Shown in pieces: positions 12,567-24,497 of a DNA stretch of 64,000 bases. The stretch lies in NCBI GenBank assembly GCA_951812925.1, contig OX638368.1:150708492-150772491 (forward strand), in the 5' to 3' direction. The notes beneath the pieces were generated by a model. That model saw only the letters and a program-made list of their open reading frames with translations, made no database searches and was not told the origin of the DNA. Both the position numbers and the translations under genes were made by a program. The DNA is from Calliopum simillimum. Lineage: Eukaryota > Arthropoda > Insecta > Diptera > Lauxaniidae. Positions within the stretch are counted from its first letter, which is position 1; each line of letters opens with the position of its first letter.

Positions 12567-13420
12567 AGCCCAGGAAAATAAGACATTTTCTGCGAAAAAA
12601 TTCCCAGTGGAAATTTTTCACCGGAATTGTCTTTATTTATGCATGATACACAAACTGTGAAAAGTCCGTTGCAAAGTCGTGTGCGCATAAAAAGTTATTC
12701 GGGCTCAAAGGTCGCTAAAATCAGTTTTTTGCAAATATCTCGCTAATGCTAACTTTTACAGAAAAATGTTAACGGTTACTTCTATGTGTACACATATCGC
12801 TTATTTTTTGTAGATCTTGTAATTCTCTACAAATTTGGTCCCGTTACTTTTTATCGTGGAACTTACCAATTCGCAGATATCCTTAAAAAACCAGTAATTT
12901 CGAAGCCTTAACGGTTATTCAAGAATATTTTTAAGGTCATGAGCCGTTCGAAAAAAAAATTTTGTACGGTATATAGAAAATTAAATTCTCTTTCAAACGG
13001 CATTTTAGTTTTGTTTGTACAACTTCTCATTGAAGAGTTATTGCAATTTAAAAGGTAAGATATTTTAATATGAACTCATAGGTAGTATTTCATATCATAA
13101 CTGTTAATAACTTTTTAAATTGGGTGATCTCCTAAACTAGAAGTCGTACGCAAATACTTTTAACGTATTTTTGTAGGAAATTTCCTGTGCTACAAAATTG
13201 CAGACCAACATTTTTCTGTAAAAGTTAGCATTAGCGAGATATTTGCAAAAAACTGATTTTAGCGACCTTTGAGCCCGAATAACTTTTTATGCGCACACGA
13301 CTTTGCAATGGACTTTTCACAGTTTGTGTATCATGCATAAATAAAGACAATTCCGGTGAAAAATTTCCACTGGGAATTTTTTCGCACAGAAGCTCTTTTT
13401 TCGTCTTATTTTCCTGGGCT
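12567..13420. mobile_element. Foldback element with about 205-bp inverted arms
   Basis: 12567-12770 and 13207-13420 are near-perfect reverse complements, from AGCCCAGGAAAATAAGAC to the complement ending CCTGGGCT, including AATATCTCGCTAATGCTAAC. The loop of about 436 bp is non-coding. The inner arm motif (TTAGCGAGATATTTGCAAAAAAC) also appears at about 39715, so there is a wider family. High arm identity suggests recent origin or gene conversion. Confidence 0.85.
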
Positions 13421-13611
13421 AAAAATAAAAATTTAAAATATATTTACAGCCTGATTCTGTGATTTCTTGATAAAATTTTTGTCAAGAAATCTTGATAAAA
13501 TTTTTGTCAAGAAATTTTATCAAGATTTTTAAAAAGTCAAGTTGGCTAAATTTTAATTGTATACGTTTTTATAATATTGTAATAAAATTTAGAAAATCGA
13601 TTTTCAACATA

Positions 13612-13683
13612 ACGCTTAGCTCAGATAGTAGGATCGTCAATTAGCAACGCAGAGGTCGTAGGTTCAATTCCGCAGCGGGCTAG
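13612..13683 (+). pseudogene. tRNA-like sequence, degenerate (closest to tRNA-Ile in layout)
   Basis: TTAGCTCAGATAGTAGGATCG fits a tRNA 5' half with A box, and GGTTCAATTCC fits a B box at normal spacing, followed by a GCGGGCTA 3' acceptor-like end. The 5' acceptor strand does not pair with the 3' strand and the anticodon stem is broken, so it is either a tRNA pseudogene or the head of a tRNA-derived SINE. Confidence 0.45.
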
Positions 13684-15880
13684 GCTACTTAAAAAAATAA
13701 GCACTCTTGTCCAGCCTCCTCCATATTTTAGTGTTTGTTAAACGCAATATTCATTCATAAACCAAGTTTCATAGCGATAGCTGCTGTAGATTCAGAGATA
13801 TACAATCATTTTAAGTGTACTTTATTGCGGCAATGTTTAATTTGATTTGGAAACGGATCAATATGATGTGGAAAAGGTTTAACTTGGAGTGGAAAGTAAC
13901 GACAATGATTTAACGACTGAATTTTGTATATATACGTACAATACCTAGTAAAATCAAAAATAAATCTTCATGTGATAACTCTAAGTATTATTTCGGAATG
14001 AAATACAGCTAAGTTTTTACAGCGAAACATAAAATCTTGGGATTTTTTTTTAACAAAAATCCTTCGCAAATTAAGCAATTTATGCGAATCCCTAAAGCAA
14101 ATGAAGTGAAATTAAGTATATCAAAGTAATAAACACTAAAACAAACATCAGTTAAACTACAAATCATGAAATTTTCATACATACGAGTAATAAAATAAAT
14201 TTGATTTTTATCACAGATTTGCATTGTTGTTTCTCCTTAATATATGTTTGTACGAGTATGTAATGTATGTGCGTTTTTTTGTAAATTTCTTTTGCCACTT
14301 AACCCTCTGGTAGCAATAAAATTTACTTCATCTTGGACTTACTTGCATGTTCTAAGATATTTCCTCGTTCTTTTCACTTTTTACCCTACACAGTGTCCCA
14401 AAAATTAATGGTTTAAGTCGAAAGTGTTTAGCAAAATAGAAAACTAAATATATACTTATATACAAACACATCCAGTACAAATGCTCACAACATGCATATG
14501 TATGTACACACATAAATACAGCAGTAAATTATGCAGCTTTTATGTTGGCAATTTGTACCATTATCCTTGCGTCTTATATACAGAGAAATTAAATTTTTAT
14601 AAAATTTCAAACACTAATTCAGCAAAACTAGTGTTTCACATTACTTCACTGATACTAGGATCTGGGTTTCATGCTGCTGCTAGTTATTTCCGCAAGAGCT
14701 TCTCTGATGAAAGGAGATGACGACTTTAGTGGATCTAGGATCCATACCAATAAGTTAGCGCATTTTTGCTAATGTATCATTCATTCATTTAAAATTAAAC
14801 CAATAACAGTCCAGAATCAAGTTTTCTTACAGTGTAAGGTTTTTGGGCGATTATCTAAAAAAGATCTGTTTTCTCTTCTACAGCATAAATCTTAAACTTA
14901 ACTATTTATTCCTGTTTATACATTGGTGCGTTTATAAACAGGGTTCTATAATTACATGACTGCTGCGACACCTTTATTTTTCGAATAAAATGGAAAAACT
15001 TTTTCATATAATTCAAGATTTCCAACCAAATAAAATATTTTTTATATATTTACATACATTATGCAGAACAAAAAAACAAAAAAAAACACCCTGTATATGT
15101 ATATATGTTTGTGAGTGTAAATATTTCAGTTCGTTCAATTTGTAAGGATATGCTGTGCTTAAGAAGGCGTGTAATTGAAACATTCAAAAGACAATTTCCA
15201 AGACTTAACACAGACACATTCTTGCTAGGGCAACAAACACACAACACCGAATGCGGGGCATGATATTTGCTTTAGTGAAAACGCCATCGATGTGTAACTT
15301 GCTTGAGCAACAAGAGCAACCAATCACCCGAAACAACATAAACGAAATCAGTAGTGGATTGTGGGTGGAGTTGGGTATTTTCTACATGGGCACATAAGGA
15401 TTTTGAGCTGAGTCTATAAAATACATTACATATACTCGTAAAAAGATGACAAGAAAAGCAAAAATAAAAATCAACCTCATTCACTTGAATATTTTATGAC
15501 AAAGAAATAAAGTTTCGGTTCGTCTCAAATATTGATCTCATAAATATTTTAATGCAGTTTTTTTTTAATATTATGCTCGTACAAGGATCTAGCTTTAAGG
15601 CCGAGATCCTCGGCCATCTCTTATGGCAAGTAACTTATCAACACTAATTAGCGCCAATTAGTTCTCATGAGTGCTTATCAGTTTGTCATTAGTGAGTTTT
15701 AATTATATATGTTATGATGCTTCATTGAAAAATTTTAACACCTATTTGTTGATGGGGATTGCTTCAATAACTACTCCCTACACTTACGAACAGCACTTTA
15801 GCACTATTTGAGCTTATGGTACAAACATGGATCCTACATATTCAGTCGGTGCATACTTATATGATGAGAGCTTACATGTG
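13684..15880. other. Non-coding stretch
   Basis: No gene recognised. About 13740-13930 (GATTTGGAAACGG..., GGAGTGGAAAG...) looks like a diverged reverse copy of about 37160-37330 inside INPP5F intron 5. Otherwise AT-rich with ATGTATGTA-type microsatellites. Confidence 0.4.
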
Positions 15881-15940
15881 TACAAGTAAGAATCAATCAA
15901 GATTTTCGAAAATAACCAGGTTGGATTTCAAAAAGTTTAT
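15881..15940 (+). repeat. Dispersed repeat B fragment, left of a foldback
   Basis: GAATCAATCAAGATTTTCG followed by AAATAACCAGGTTGG matches units at 17070-17110 and, in reverse, at 20120-20170. It is cut off by the element starting at 15941. Confidence 0.5.
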
Positions 15941-16638
15941 TTAAGGGGACATTCGCCTTTGTAATTGAAACAAAAAACACTTTTTAAAAATTTTATTATG
16001 AAAAAACTGTTATATTTATTGACAAAATTTATTTTGGACATTGTCTAAAAAATATGAAAAACTTTTTTTTTATTATTTTTGGTTTCCCTTGGCTGCTGTA
16101 GAGGGCGTCATCCAAAAGTTACTTTTTAAACGGTAGGACATGTTGTAGACCTCCTGTAACAGATTTTTGAAAAATTCAAAATGGATATTATTTTTGAGAA
16201 TCAAAACTTTACAATTAAATAAGCCTCTAAAATTCATACTTTTTTATATTTTGAAGTTTTTGTATGAATATTTATGAAAAATGCGAAAAAATTTAGGGAC
16301 TTACCCTCAAAAAATGTCCCGTAAAAAAAAGGAGGGGTATTTTTTAAAACTTTCAGAGGCTTATTGTTTAATATTTTTTATGAGTAATCGAATGCTTTTT
16401 GGTTTTTTAAAATCGGTCGAGTAGATTCGGAGAAAAATGTCCTACCAGTTTGAAAAGTAACTTTTTGGATGACGCCCTCTACAGCAGCCAAGAGAAACTA
16501 AAAATAAAAAAAAAAAATTTTTTCATATTTTTTAGACAATGTCCAAAAGAAATTTTGTCAATAAATATAATAGTTTTTTCATAATAAAATTTTTAAAGTG
16601 TTTTTTTGTTTTCAATTACAAAGGCGAATGTCCCCTTA
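15941..16638. mobile_element. Foldback MITE with about 200-bp arms, TTAA-flanked
   Basis: Arms 15941-16141 and 16437-16638 are reverse complements, from TTAAGGGGACATTCGCCTTT to its complement at the right end, and include the pairing segments around GAGGGCGTCATCCAAAAGTT. Both ends read TTAA. This could be a TTAA target duplication (piggyBac-like) or a TA duplication with a longer TIR; the sequence alone cannot decide. No ORF inside. Confidence 0.8.
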
Positions 16639-16666
16639 AGTGTTTTAAGATTCAATTTTTATATTT

Positions 16667-16921
16667 GAGCCCTTGATTTTGAAAGTGGTATAAGTCCATT
16701 TCGGAGCAAAAGTAATGTCATAATATGAATTAGGTGGCATTTTGTTCAGAACGAATAATATTGAATTCTGTTTTTACAGAAAGTTTACCACATTATGTGA
16801 AATTAATGGCGTTATGTTTAAAAAATAGTATCGGAAAAAAACCGATTATTACAGCACATAATGTGAATGACATTACTTTTGCCCCGAAATGGACTTATAC
16901 CACTTTCAAAATCAAGGGCTC
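16667..16921. mobile_element. MITE family C, copy 1
   Basis: Ends pair: GAGCCCTTGATTTTGAAAGT against its complement at 16902-16921, followed inward by GTCCATTTCGG.GCAAAAGTAATGTCA on both arms. ATTT flanks both sides. A second copy at 25733-25962 shares the interior closely. Confidence 0.82.
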
Positions 16922-16964
16922 ATTTATTTTTTAAACATGTAAATGGCTTAAGCAAAATTAACAA

Positions 16965-17230
16965 CAAAAAAAAAAAAACCGGGTTGCAATACCGAAAGTT
17001 TTTGTACAATTTAAAAAAGTTTATCTAAGCGTTTCTGAAACCAAAAATTTCAATTTAATCAAGAATAGTAAGAATCAAACAAGATTTTCAAAAACTGCCA
17101 GGTGGCAACCCTAAAAATGTTGAATTTTTAAAATGTTTTTTAAACGTTAAGACCAAATTTTTTTTAATTAAAAGTCTAGTAAAATAAAAATAAAACAGGT
17201 GGCAGCCCTGAAAGATGAATTCATAATCGC
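16965..17230 (+). repeat. Dispersed repeat B, forward block
   Basis: Contains the units ATCAAACAAGATTTTCAAAA and CAGGTGGCAACCCTAAAAAT, repeated imperfectly at about 100-bp spacing. Reverse-complement units occur at 19905-20400, so the mariner and surrounding 3 kb sit between inverted blocks of this repeat. Confidence 0.55.
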
Positions 17231-17364
17231 CATTTGTAACATTTCTCATATTTTTCAGTTTTCTTTTTACTCAATATTTCAAAAATTTACAGTTAGAATA
17301 AGGAAAACTGAGCGGAGATAGTCTAAAATGAGAGACCAACTTCTGTGTAAATCAATTCAATATA

Positions 17365-18281
17365 TTGGGTGTTGGAATTAGTTTTAAAGGTTTTCTAAGA
17401 GATGGCGTAACTATCAATAGATCGCATCGGGCACACCTGTGACTATATTCATTTCAAAGCACATTGTCTAAGCTTCATTTTTCAGTATGTGTCATTTCAC
17501 TGAAGTGTAAACAACATATATTTTTTTCTCTGTGAACATGTCGACTTTCGTTCCAACAAAACGCAGTTTGCGGGAAGGTTTACTTTTGTGCTTGAAGAAA
17601 AAAGCCGTTGAAGCACAACGCACGCACGCTGGCGATGAAAAGTGGATCCATTACGATAATCCTAAGCGAAAAAAATCGTGGGGACCACGCGGCCATACAT
17701 CAACATCGACGACCAAGCCGAATATTCATGGCGCCAAGCTAATGCTGTGTATTTGATGGGATCAGAAGGGTGTCGTGTACTATGAGCTGCTAAAACCTAA
17801 CGAAACCATCACTGGGGAACGCTACCAACAACAATTGATGCAATTGAGCCGAGCATTAAAGGTTAAACGGCCGGAATATGCCAAAAGACACCAAAGTGGT
17901 TTTTCAACATGACAACGCACGGCCACATGTGGCAAGAACCGTCAAGGAAACGTTGGAGGCGCTGAATTGGGATGTGCTACCCCACCCGCCTTATAACCCA
18001 GACATAGCCCCTTCCGACTACCACCTATTCAGATCGATGACGCATGGCTTGGCTGAGCAGCGCTTCACTTCTTACGAGGATACCAAAAAATGGGTCGATT
18101 CGTGGATTGCCTCAAAAGACGAGTCGTTCTTCCGGCGCGGAATCCATATGCTGCCAGAAAGATGGGAAAATGTTGTAGCTAACGATGGACAATACTTTGA
18201 ATAATATACATTGTACCGTTGTTTCTAAATAAATGCTCAAAAACCGAAAAAAAAACCTTTAAAATTAATTCCAACACTCAA
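17365..18281 (+). mobile_element. Mariner element, internally deleted
   Basis: Inverted ends TTGGGTGTTGGAATTAGTTT (left) and the complement of a matching sequence ending ACACTCAA (right) pair over about 30 bp with few mismatches. A TA precedes the left end; the right flank is CA, probably mutated. The element is about 917 bp, against roughly 1.3 kb for full mariner elements, which fits the missing N-terminal transposase coding. It carries the broken transposase at 17538-18204. Confidence 0.9.
17538..18204 (+). pseudogene. Mariner transposase, broken (internal deletion, stop, frameshift)
   Basis: Cut-and-paste transposase of the mauritiana-like mariner group. Seen: a normal N-terminus (MSTFVPTKRS...KKKAVEAQR), then an immediate jump to GDEKWIHYDNPKRKKSW, so most of the helix-turn-helix DNA-binding domain (about 120 residues) is missing in frame. 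The first catalytic Asp (DEKW), the second (QHDNARPH) and the third (DIAPSDYHLF) are all present in the DD34D layout, and the C-terminus ERWENVVANDGQYFE is complete. Two further breaks: TGA at 17754-17756 where a Trp is expected, and a one-base frame change near 17878 just before the second Asp. It cannot make active transposase. Third-position GC is higher than in flanking DNA, as usual for a horizontally moving element. Confidence 0.93.
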
Positions 18282-19904
18282 CAAATAAATTTTTTTCAAA
18301 AAGTTAACACAGAAAAACAGTAACTGAAATATATACACAAACAATGTCGTATAAGTTTTTTAGAAAATAACGTAATATGCGAAACAGGTACAGTGCACTA
18401 AAGAGCGGTTAAGAACAGCAGGGAGAATGAGTTTGTAACAGTTTATGTTATATTTTCATACTAAAATATCTAGAATTAATTTTTTATTTTAAGCTATTCG
18501 TGTAGAAGCTCTTGTTAATTATCTGTATTGAATGGTTAAAAATCAAATTTTTAATTTAAACATGTCTTTGAGTTCAGGGTACATTTTTCGGAGAATCACC
18601 AATAAGCTTTTTGCATAATTTTGAAATTTTTTGAAAAGGACGTTATTTATATTCTGTTGCTGTATGGTTTACTACTGCCATATAACAAGTTTTTCGAGTT
18701 TTTTGAACATGTACAAGTTAACATCGTCCACACTCTTTAAAGAAGGACTTTTAATACCAAAAACCCAGTAAAATTATTTTGTTCCTTGGACACTGGCCAG
18801 TGGAATATGAAATTAGCTTAGTGCTGTTTTTTTTTCCCAAAGGCCGCCAGAATTTTATCTTGGAAGGATATTGTACCATAATGGACTTGTAATGAACCTA
18901 TAATGGTCGCTTGGTCAACTAGTCATGGGCAACTGGAATATGAATGTACGCTATTTGAACTGAGATGAGCGGGTTCCATTGATCATAAAACAATGTTTAA
19001 AATGACACATAAGTAAATGAAACTTCATAATTTTTTCAAATAAACTTGCAAGAACTTTGCAAAAAACAGTTTTGGTCCAAATCGAGTATGTATTTGTATT
19101 GATCCAAGGGAGAGAAAACTACACCAACTGTAGCTCGAAAATCCTTTCAGATATGCAAAAATTTTCAAAGGATTTTTCTTGATACCGAACTATTATGGGT
19201 TAAACATTTTTTAAATGTATTTTTGTCGTTATTTCTGAATTCGAGCAAGCTTTGCCACTTGGATTGCTTTATCTATAGTATAAGAATTGCAGATCAAATT
19301 TTTTAAGGTAGGGTATTCAAGTAGAAATCAAAAAGCATGATACTTATTTCAAAATGTTGCCATTTCGTCCCTATACCTAAAAGCGCCAGCCATAAACAAA
19401 AGTGGAAGTGAAAATCAGATTTTAATTGAACTTTTACGTGCTTTTTATGGTGACTGTGATCATTAAAACGTGAATATCCGCGACAAAAAACTATGCATTT
19501 TTTAACAAAAAATGGGCCATTTCACAGCTACAGTCAGCCACTTTCATAAAACTAAATAAATAAAAGTGTTCACATATGTTACTTTCCTGCTTACTTATGG
19601 TAAGATGGATCATCAAATTATGGCAAAACAATTGGTCATTCATTTGTCATTAGAAACATATTAAGCATCGTAAATAGACCAAAATCAATAATCGCATTAT
19701 TGAAATTGACGTAACGAAATGTGAAACTAGTAATATGAACAATTGACAAAAAACTTTAACGGTGCGCTAGACTTATTTTCAAACCATTTACAGTTTTTGC
19801 TTTACTCTTTTAAAATGATTTAGCTAAGATCTCCTGACTATTAACAAAATAACTTCTAATCAATAGACAACTGTTTCATATTCAATGATTTTAGAATGGA
19901 AGTT
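18282..19904. other. Non-coding stretch
   Basis: No gene or clear repeat boundary recognised. Confidence 0.35.
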
Positions 19905-20400
19905 TTGACCAGGGCTGCAAATTGGTTCACACTTTTTTTGACCAAACAGAAATTATTTGTTTCAAAAACGTTCAAATAAACTTTTTAAAAATTGTACTTA
20001 ATTTTTCAGAGCAGCCACGTTTTTTTTTTAATTTTGCTGAAATTTTACTTTTAAAATAAAAAAGTAAATTTAATCCTTTAAATATTTAAACAAACTTTTA
20101 AAAAATCCAACATACATTTTTTGGGTTGCCACCTGGTTATTTTCCAAAATCTTGATTCAATCATGCTTTTTGACTAAAAACATTCAGATAAACTTTTTGA
20201 AGAGTGTACAAAAGCTTTCAGGACTGCCGCCTTGTTTTTTTTTTCGTTTTGCTTAAACCATATTTTTAAAAACAAAATTAAGCTTTAGTCTTAAAAAAAA
20301 CTTTTTAAAAATTAAACAAACATTGTTGATGTTGCCACCTAGTTATTTTTCGAAATCTTGTTTAAATCATATCTTTTTTTCGACCTAACGACTATCTTTT
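19905..20400 (-). repeat. Dispersed repeat B, reverse block
   Basis: Several reverse-complement units of the 16965-17230 repeat, marked by GGTTGCCACCTGGTTATTTT and GTTGCCACCTAGTTATTTTT with poly-T spacers, at about 110-190-bp intervals. Confidence 0.55.
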
Positions 20401-21161
20401 TAAATATATACGAAACCCCTCAACGCTTATCATCGTTGCTTTACATGTACATACGTAGAATATACTTTCACAGCAAAAACTTATTTTTCACAATAAATAC
20501 TTTCGGTTTGTGAAATTGATTTGTTGTATATCTTCGATAACACAGGGTACAGTGAAAATTACTTTTTTATCAATTGGAGTATTCCATTGGCAAAAGAATG
20601 ATCATGAACAAACTGTTTTTTTTTTTCAACATGTTTTCAGCACACCGTGTTAAGCTCATTCTATGGGAATGTAATATACGCAGCAATGGGGGTTAATGGA
20701 TTTTTGATTCGCCTTTGTATATATTGCGTAAAACGATAGGTGGTTTGTGCTTGAATGCGACCGATTGTTTGCAAATGTTCGTGGTTGCATATTTTATCAC
20801 TTGTGTAAACAGCAATCAACAATGGCAACATTTGACGCTGACGTTTAGTAGTAGCAAAGTATCACTAAGAAAGAAAGAAAAAGCAAAGTTATAGTAAAAA
20901 ATATTATATTCATATTAGGGATATTGTTTGCAGAGATTTTGCCAAATATTTACATTCATGATAAATTTGTTTTACCAGCAGCTGTGTGGTCAGAAATTCA
21001 GAAAATTGCAGCAAGTGGTGTGAACTTTGAAAGTTGAGAATATTATAAAAAGAATATTGATGTTATATAAATCTTCGATTAAATTAACGGTAGCCATATT
21101 CAAATATGGTTTTGTCAACAAAAATACCCAAAAACATACACTAACTAAAAAGTCCTAATGC
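20401..21161. other. Non-coding stretch with one short open frame
   Basis: A plus-strand open frame at about 20900-21037 ends in a TGA and reads like protein (VLPAAVWSEIQKIAASGVNF), but it has no start, no family I recognise and no splice context. I do not call it a gene. Confidence 0.3.
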
Positions 21162-21737
21162 TTCAAAAAGGCGGTAAGAAATAACGCCCAAGCATAAAAT
21201 AAAATAACGCCCAAAACTTCGCCCAAACAATATAAAATAACGCCCACAAACAAAAACAAAATAACGCCTAAAATATTTTTATACAAATCTTTTATTTCGT
21301 TAAAAATTTGGGCGTTATTTCGTTGTTATGTTGGGCGTTATTTCTTTAAAAAAAGGAAAATAACGCGCAAAAACAAAAAACGGAATAGCGCCCAAATTGT
21401 TTTTATATAAATAAATTTTGAGCGTTTTTTCCAAAATGATTATCGCCAAAATTAATGTGAAAATAATTTGGGCGTTATTTCGTTTTGGATTTGAGCGTAA
21501 TTTCATATTGTTTGGGCCATATTTAATATCAATAATTGGGCGTTGTTTAGTTTTTTTAATTTTTTGGGCGTTATTTCGATGTTAGTTTTTCGTTTTCTTC
21601 AATGAAATAATGACCAAGTTTTTAACGAAATAAATAAAGCTTAAATTTTGGTCTTCTTATTTGTTCTTGGGCGTTATTTCATATTGTTTGGGAGTTATTT
21701 TGGGAGTTATCTCGTTCCTCCTAACGCCTATTTTGAA
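21162..21737. mobile_element. TIR element built of inverted AACGCCCA motifs
   Basis: Ends pair as TTCAAAAAGGCGGTAAG against the complement of CTAACGCCTATTTTGAA. The left part carries the motif AATAACGCCCA on the plus strand (21181, 21204, 21237, 21261, degenerate at 21360 and 21384). The right part carries the complement TGGGCGTTATTT (21310, 21333, 21469, 21538, 21566, 21668, with weaker units at 21493, 21691 and 21702). Subterminal motif arrays in opposite orientation are typical transposase-binding arrays of hAT-like elements, but I could not find an 8-bp target duplication. Confidence 0.75.
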
Positions 21738-22291
21738 ATTTAATTCTAAAAAGAATGCTTTTCCAATGCTTTTTATGAAATACAGGACAAATACAGAACA
21801 CCTTCTAAAATAAAAAGCATTGCTATGTTTTGTATTAAAAAATTAATTTTACAAAACAGTCTTCAAATACAGTAACATACGGATGGCCACCGTAATTATA
21901 TTAGAAAATAATGTGATTTTTGACTTTAACACTCCATTTAAAAAATCATTAACGTTCATGAAGACAAATAGGAACATTATGAAAGTCACCCTTTTATAGT
22001 ACATTACATCGGAACATTAATATTGTGAGAGATGTGAAAAATAATTATCTACAAGAACAGATCAAATTACCTACTGCAAGGGTTGGTTGTAAAATCAATT
22101 GATGACTTTTATATCATGGATTTAAGGTTTGCACGTTTTTCTTCACTTTTGTTATAATACAGTCAGTAGCACATATGGTTTTATAGCTTATAATTACAAA
22201 ATTACAATTACAAAAAAAAAAAAAATGGAATTAACTTTTTATTACTTACATGCAATCTTATGTACTTTGTGACACTGACTCCGACTCCATT
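21738..22291. other. Non-coding stretch
   Basis: Nothing recognised beyond AT-rich sequence and a 13-base A run near 22213. Confidence 0.35.
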
Positions 22292-22299
22292 CTCAGAAT

Positions 22300-22455
22300 C
22301 AAGGACGTAGCGAGGATTTCGTTTCAGGAGCGGGGGAGTTCGTTTAAAAATTATATAAATGATCTGTGTAATTGAGACTTCTCCTTTTTCTTTATTCTCG
22401 TTCTCCTCTAGGGGGAGGGTTGAACCCAAAAACCCCTCCCCAGGCTACGTCCTTG
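22300..22455. mobile_element. hAT-type MITE with 8-bp target duplication CTCAGAAT
   Basis: Left end CAAGGACGTAGCGAGG, right end CCTCCCCAGGCTACGTCCTTG (12-bp core pairing), with CTCAGAAT at both 22292-22299 and 22456-22463. 156 bp, non-coding. The 8-bp duplication and CA-starting TIR fit hAT MITEs. Confidence 0.85.
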
Positions 22456-22463
22456 CTCAGAAT

Positions 22464-23318
22464 TGTCAATATACGTGCAGGATTTCTTAATAACCTTGCT
22501 TGAAGTTGGATAAAATTGTGTTTTCGGGCTTATGGCGTGGCTACTAACTGATATTTTCTCCCAGCGTAAATACTGTTTCATCTTCAACTTTATCATCAGA
22601 TGCTCATCGATAGATGATAGACTAAATTGATGGCTTTTGACATATTACATTCGTAATCAGTTCAAGTACATATTTACGAAACTCCTACAAATCAATTTTG
22701 ATGTACTTTTAAAGAAAATTATGTGCCAGAAATGTCCTCGGTTCAAATTCTTATTGTTTCGAGTTTGAGTTCTGTTTTCAATAATTTCTTATATGCTTTT
22801 CTGTTTGAGATTACTTCACAAAATTTAATAGCAAAATGTTTTCCTATTAACATGATTTTTAAATGTGTATAACATGATTAGACCTAGTGACTGAATTCGA
22901 AGGCTTACAATATTTACTGTCAATTTCATCAAAATGCATATTTAGTTAATTGCGCTCAAATTTACAGAAGATATTAAAAAAACATTAAAAATAACACATA
23001 ATTTTTAAAGTTTATTGTTTCATAAATTTTATATTACATCATCACACTAATATTGAGTATAGCTTGTTTTTGAAATAAATATCTTAATTAAGTGCATAAA
23101 TATTGCTTAAGTTTGTATTTTACTCTTATATACCTACATATGTAAGAATATGCCTTTTTATTTTTTTGGTTTTTCTGTGGTTATTTATTAGAATATATAA
23201 GTAATATTTGAATCTTTTTGAAATTTTGTTTGTTTTTTTTTTTTTTTGTATTAACTTTTGCAGAAAACAAGCGATATCTACAAACAAATCCTTAAATTAA
23301 AAAAAAAAAAAAAAATAG
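22464..23318. other. Non-coding stretch
   Basis: No gene recognised. Ends in a poly-A run (about 17 bases) that abuts the element at 23319. Confidence 0.35.
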
Positions 23319-24213
23319 GGTAAGGGAGGGAAATATGGACCACCCATCTTTCTTTTTTAAATAAAACTCAAAAAACATAAAATAAAACAATTAGTTTTAT
23401 GCCATTCATTAAAGGAAACAATTTACCTTTATTCTGATTCAATTTTAGATAAATATCTCATCAGGATAAAGAAAAAAAATTAAAAAACTGAAAATACTCA
23501 AAATGAAGATAAAAAAAAGTGTAGTGTTATATGGACTATATAGTCCATATTGCCCCACATGTTTATTTGGTACAGAAGTTGCATATAAAAATGTCACTTC
23601 CACATCCGACACATTTTTCATGACTCCAAGAACGTAAGATTACACATTCAACCCAAAATTCGCCACGGCGATCTTCTGAGTAAAGGGTATAACATTATAT
23701 GCATTTTTCTTCTTTTTTTCCTTTGTAGTTAACGAATTACAAATAATGACCATCGGACTCGTCATGAAAACTGCAACTAGATTCCCCATCTGATAAAGAT
23801 GATAAACACATTTGTTTTTGAGGCTTTTTTCTTTGGTGGTCCATATTACCCACAGCACGTGTTGGTAAAATATGTTGTTTTTTATCAAAAAGTCTTGTGG
23901 TTAATGAACTAATTTGTGCTCATAAATAATATTCACTGTCTTTATATAATTAACCATTTATTTAAAAACGTGATGTCTTTAAAGTGAAATAATGAAATAT
24001 ACTCACTAGAAAAAAATTATCACTAACCTTTTTTTTAGAAAAAACAACTTTACAGAAACATGCGACTTCACCGAACGCTAAAATTGCACTATTATAAGCT
24101 ATTAAGGTATTAGCGTTAAGTTTGAACTTGAATAACGGTAAATTCTATGTACGGAGTGGAAAATAACCGTGTGGTCCATATTACCCACGTAGTCCATATT
24201 TCCCTCCCTTACC
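23319..24213. mobile_element. TA-flanked 0.9-kb TIR element 1
   Basis: TIRs GGGTAAGGGAGGGAAATATG (left) and the exact complement on the right, continuing to GGAC. TA lies directly outside both ends (23317-23318, 24214-24215 region), as in Tc1/mariner-type insertion. The inner TIR motif TGGTCCATATTACCC recurs inside (about 23523-23555, 23838-23850, 24175-24190). No convincing transposase. Confidence 0.8.
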
Positions 24214-24497
24214 CTAATAATAAGAATGTAAGAGCAGGTTAAAAATAATATGCCGAGTGAAAAATTAAAAATAAAAAAATTAAATTCGTAAACAACTAGG
24301 TAAATCTTTATTTTTAGATATGGAGCACGGTTTTAAAATTCGATACGTAGGTGTTAGTAGATTTACAGAAAGTTAAAATTATTTTGATATGTTGCCTTTA
24401 AGCCAAGTAAGACTAAACACAAATTTTGCAATATTAACAACAAACTACACGGTCTCAAAGAGCTGTTTTTTGAAAGTGCTTACGTCTCGCTTCACAG

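Noticed and set aside
20900..21037. Short protein-like open frame ending GVNFES
   Set aside because: No start, no splice sites, no recognisable family; too short to support.
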